This document shows, in pieces, positions 60,706-64,000 of a stretch of 64,000 bases of DNA (its first letter is position 1; the number at the start of each line of letters is the position of its first letter). The position numbers and the translations under genes are program-made. Under the pieces are notes generated by a model, which saw nothing but the letters and a program-made list of their open reading frames with translations, was not told the origin of the DNA and ran no database searches. Origin of the DNA: Bacillus fungorum (GTDB taxonomy: Bacteria > Bacillota > Bacilli > Bacillales > Bacillaceae_G); assembly GCF_002746455.1 (NCBI RefSeq), contig NZ_NWUW01000002.1:1-64000 (forward strand). Direction: 5' to 3'.

Positions 60706-61581
60706 ATGATTTGTAGTATGACAGGATTTGGAAGGTCGAAAGTAGAAAATGATGCTTTTCAAATTACAGTAGAAATGAAATCGGTGAACCACCGTTTTCT
60801 AGAGATGAGTATTCGACTTCCGAAGCAAATGATGGTATTTGAAGACAAAATTCGTAAAATAATTGCACAGCAAGTTCGACGTGGACGTATTGAAGTCTCT
60901 ATAAGTATAACAGGTGAAGGGCTTGTTGAAAGAAAATTAAGTGTGAATTGGTCGCTTCTTGAGCAGTACCAATCGATTATGGAAGATATAAAAGGAAAAT
61001 TTCAATTACAAGATTCTATTACACTCGGGCAATTAATGGCAATGCCAGAAGTAACAGCGATTGAAGAAGTAGAAAATGTAAATGAACAATTTGAGAACAG
61101 TTTATATGAGGCTGTTCGCCAAGCTGCTCATATGTTAAAAATGATGAGAGATGGCGAAGGAGAACGATTACATAAAGATATAGCGTATCGTTTACAAGAG
61201 ATTCACAATTGTGTAAATGCAATTATTCCGCATGCACCGATTGTTACACACAAATATCGTGAACGATTAGAAAATCGCTTAAAAGAATTACATAATCAAG
61301 ATCTAGATGAACAAAGATTGTTAACAGAAGTCGCAATCTTTGCTGAGCGTTGTGATATTCACGAAGAGTTAGTTCGTTTGCAAAGTCATTTAGAGCAATT
61401 TCGTGAAACGCTGCAAATTGAAGAGCCTGTTGGACGGAAAATGGATTTCATCGTGCAAGAGATGCATAGAGAAATTAATACGATTGGTTCTAAGGCAAAT
61501 GACTTAACAATTTCAAAATATGTTGTAGAAATGAAAAATAACCTTGAAAAAATTCGTGAACAAGTACAAAATATTGAGTAG
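60706..61581 (+). CDS. yicC: YicC/YloC family endoribonuclease
   Basis: 291 residues. YicC_N (~1-155, begins 'MICSMTGFGRSKVE') and the C-terminal DUF1732 (~205-291, 'GRKMDFIVQEMHREINTIGS') are complete. YicC proteins are RNases involved in sRNA turnover in E. coli, and B. subtilis YloC has RNase activity. GGATGTGAT is a modest ribosome site. First gene of a remA-gmk-rpoZ group; remA begins 68 bases after its stop. Confidence 0.92.
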   Translation: MICSMTGFGRSKVENDAFQITVEMKSVNHRFLEMSIRLPKQMMVFEDKIRKIIAQQVRRGRIEVSISITGEGLVERKLSVNWSLLEQYQSIMEDIKGKFQLQDSITLGQLMAMPEVTAIEEVENVNEQFENSLYEAVRQAAHMLKMMRDGEGERLHKDIAYRLQEIHNCVNAIIPHAPIVTHKYRERLENRLKELHNQDLDEQRLLTEVAIFAERCDIHEELVRLQSHLEQFRETLQIEEPVGRKMDFIVQEMHREINTIGSKANDLTISKYVVEMKNNLEKIREQVQNIE

Positions 61582-61649
61582 CTTTCAAAAAAATATATAA
61601 AGTTATACGTGGTGGAGAAATCGGATAGACTTACTAGGAGGCGCAAACT

Positions 61650-62544
<895 letters not shown>

Positions 62545-62546
62545 TT

Positions 62547-62759
62547 ATGTTAAATCCATCAATTGATTCATTATTAACAAAAATCGATTCTAAATATACA
62601 CTTGTAACAGTAGCTGCAAAACGTGCGCGTGAAATGCAACTTGCTAATAACTGTGTTATCGAACAACCTGTTTCTCATAAATGTGTGGGTAAAGCATTAG
62701 AAGAAATCGATGTAGAAGTGTTAAGCTACGTACCAAGCGAAGATAAAGGAATTGAATAA
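62547..62759 (+). CDS. rpoZ: RNA polymerase omega subunit
   Basis: 70 residues, RpoZ fold: '[20 protein letters not shown]' at the start and 'KRAREMQ' (~25-31). It stabilises RNA polymerase and takes part in start-site choice. GGAGG lies upstream in the last codons of gmk, whose stop is two bases before the ATG. A strong terminator follows. Confidence 0.96.
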   Translation: MLNPSIDSLLTKIDSKYTLVTVAAKRAREMQLANNCVIEQPVSHKCVGKALEEIDVEVLSYVPSEDKGIE

Positions 62760-62769
62760 GACTTTGTCT

Positions 62770-62798
62770 TCGACAAAATAAAACATAGACTTTATAAT
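62770..62798 (+). promoter_or_regulatory. Sigma-A promoter of coaBC
   Basis: TCGACA (62770-62775), 17-bp spacer, TATAAT (62793-62798). The start would be at ~62805, eight bases before the rpoZ terminator hairpin. Confidence 0.7.
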
Positions 62799-62812
62799 TT
62801 TCTATGTAACGG

Positions 62813-62847
62813 TAACAACCTATTTACAAGTAGGTTGTTATTTTTTT
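62813..62847 (+). terminator. Terminator after rpoZ
   Basis: TAACAACCTA/TAGGTTGTTA, 10-bp stem with T7. Confidence 0.88.
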
Positions 62848-62931
62848 ACGGTAGGGAAGAAATATTGGTACTGATGAGCTGAGAATTTTGTTTCAGTATT
62901 ATAAGTTTGAAAAAGAAAGAGGACGAGCCAT

Positions 62932-64000
62932 ATGCTAAAAGGGAAAAAGATACTTTTATGTGTAACAGGAGGCATTGCGGTCTTTAAGGCGGCTGCGTTA
63001 ACGAGTAAATTGACACAAGCTGGTGCTATTGTAAAAGTAATGATGAGTGAGTCGGCAATGAAGTTTGTTACACCTCTTACATTCCAAGCACTTTCTCGCC
63101 ATGATGTATATACGGATACATTCGATGAGAAAGACTCAGCTGTTATTGCTCATATCGATTTAGCAGATTGGGCAGATGTTGTACTTGTTGCACCTGCTAC
63201 AGCCAATTGTATTGGAAAGTTAGCTAACGGTATTGCAGATGATATGATTACAACTACTTTGTTAGCTACTACAGCCCCAGTGTGGATTGCACCTGCTATG
63301 AATGTGCATATGTATGAAAATAAAATTGTTCAAAAAAATATGATCACGTTAAAAACGTTAGGATATACATTTATTGAGCCTGGAGAAGGTTTTTTAGCGT
63401 GTGGTTATGTAGCGAAGGGAAGATTAGAAGAACCTGAAGCAATTATTGCACGGTTAGAAGAGGCTTTTTCAGAACAAAAACCATTGCAAGGAAAAAGAAT
63501 ATTAATAACTGCTGGTCCAACTCGTGAAAAGGTTGATCCAGTTCGTTTTATGACCAATTTTTCTTCTGGAAAAATGGGATATGCGATTGCGGAAGTGGCA
63601 GCGAACTTAGGTGCTGATGTCATACTTGTTTCGGGACCGACAGCATTAAATCCACCATTACATGTAAATACAGTGCAAGTGGAATCTGCACAAGATATGT
63701 TAGAGGCAGTTCTTCAATATTATCAAAACGTAGATGCTGTCATTAAAACAGCAGCAGTTGCAGATTATCGTCCGAAATATGTTCATGATAATAAAATGAA
63801 AAAGAAAAATGGCGATGCTGTAATTGAACTCGAGAGAACAGTAGATATTTTAAAAACGTTAGGTGAGATGAAGGACAAACAGTTACTTATCGGTTTTGCG
63901 GCTGAAACGACAAACGTAGAGGAATACGCAACGAAAAAATTACGTGAAAAAAATGCGAATATGATTGTTGCGAATGATGTAAAGGCGCAAGGAGCTGGAT
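62932..64000 (+). CDS. coaBC: Bifunctional phosphopantothenoylcysteine decarboxylase/synthase CoaBC (3' end outside window)
   Basis: The first 356 residues are present; the family has about 400. The N-terminal flavoprotein (CoaC) domain shows 'LLCVTGGIAVFKA' (~7-19), the catalytic His in 'AHIDLADWAD' (~70) and 'APAMNVHMYEN' (~121-131). The CoaB domain starts near residue 186 ('KRILITAGPTREKVDPVRF') and holds the Lys/Asn-rich CTP site ('KTAAVADYRPK'). It makes 4'-phosphopantetheine in CoA synthesis, downstream of the panE step at 8,813. Ribosome site AGAGGACG. The frame remains open at the right edge. Confidence 0.95.
   Translation, partial: MLKGKKILLCVTGGIAVFKAAALTSKLTQAGAIVKVMMSESAMKFVTPLTFQALSRHDVYTDTFDEKDSAVIAHIDLADWADVVLVAPATANCIGKLANGIADDMITTTLLATTAPVWIAPAMNVHMYENKIVQKNMITLKTLGYTFIEPGEGFLACGYVAKGRLEEPEAIIARLEEAFSEQKPLQGKRILITAGPTREKVDPVRFMTNFSSGKMGYAIAEVAANLGADVILVSGPTALNPPLHVNTVQVESAQDMLEAVLQYYQNVDAVIKTAAVADYRPKYVHDNKMKKKNGDAVIELERTVDILKTLGEMKDKQLLIGFAAETTNVEEYATKKLREKNANMIVANDVKAQGAG

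Overview
The window is Bacillus cereus group chromosome: AT-rich DNA, Bacillus-type gene order, sporulation genes (spoVD, spoVE, spoIIGA-sigE-sigG, rsfA), and an endolysin with the catalytic residues of PlyL/PlyG of B. anthracis phages. MurB and the endolysin differ at several residues from the B. anthracis versions I remember, so a cereus/thuringiensis-type strain is more likely. No rRNA, tRNA, IS element or CRISPR array was seen.

Region 1 (1-~6,460) is the right end of a prophage. It carries the end of a tail protein with an S74 chaperone domain, a tyrosine recombinase, a holin and an amidase endolysin. A divergent lipoprotein/Cro-like regulator pair follows, then a module of two small genes, an FtsK-like ATPase and a replication-relaxation protein. 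That module has its own promoter overlapped by a perfect palindrome. The prophage stops just before a consensus sigma-A promoter that drives yceD-rpmF.

Region 2 (6,491-11,425) holds yceD, rpmF, rsfA, an acetyltransferase (ylbP), a ketopantoate reductase and bshC. Region 3 (11,762-28,388) is the division/cell-wall cluster: rsmH, ftsL, pbpB, spoVD, murE, mraY, murD, spoVE, murG, murB, divIB, ftsA, ftsZ. No mraZ lies in front of rsmH, and nothing lies between divIB and ftsA where B. subtilis has ylxW-ylxX-sbp.

Region 4 (28,476-35,547) starts with a GC-rich repeat-like element. The spoIIG promoter follows with its characteristic 22-bp spacer, then spoIIGA-sigE, sigG and the ylm genes to divIVA. 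Region 5 is a T-box-controlled ileS, a ylyA-like gene, lspA and an rluD-type synthase. Region 6 (40,643-52,519) is the complete pyrimidine operon pyrR-pyrP-pyrB-pyrC-carA-carB-pyrK-pyrD-pyrF-pyrE, with three PyrR attenuators. Region 7 (52,518-57,776) is a variable stretch with a HAD phosphatase, small membrane proteins, a decayed permease, a Xaa-Pro peptidase and rqcH. Region 8 is a calcium-type P-ATPase, yicC, remA, gmk, rpoZ and coaBC, which runs off the right edge.

Functionally, the core joins peptidoglycan precursor synthesis, septum assembly and spore-specific wall synthesis to the sporulation sigma cascade, next to de novo UMP synthesis. The most unusual observations are: (i) the prophage-end ATPase/relaxase module with its operator; (ii) an iterated GACCAC array at the prophage-chromosome junction; (iii) hairpins with the ribosome-binding site in the loop in front of spoVD and ylyA; (iv) the missing mraZ; and (v) an overlapping leader ORF and hairpin in front of panE. 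None of these was tested by database search.
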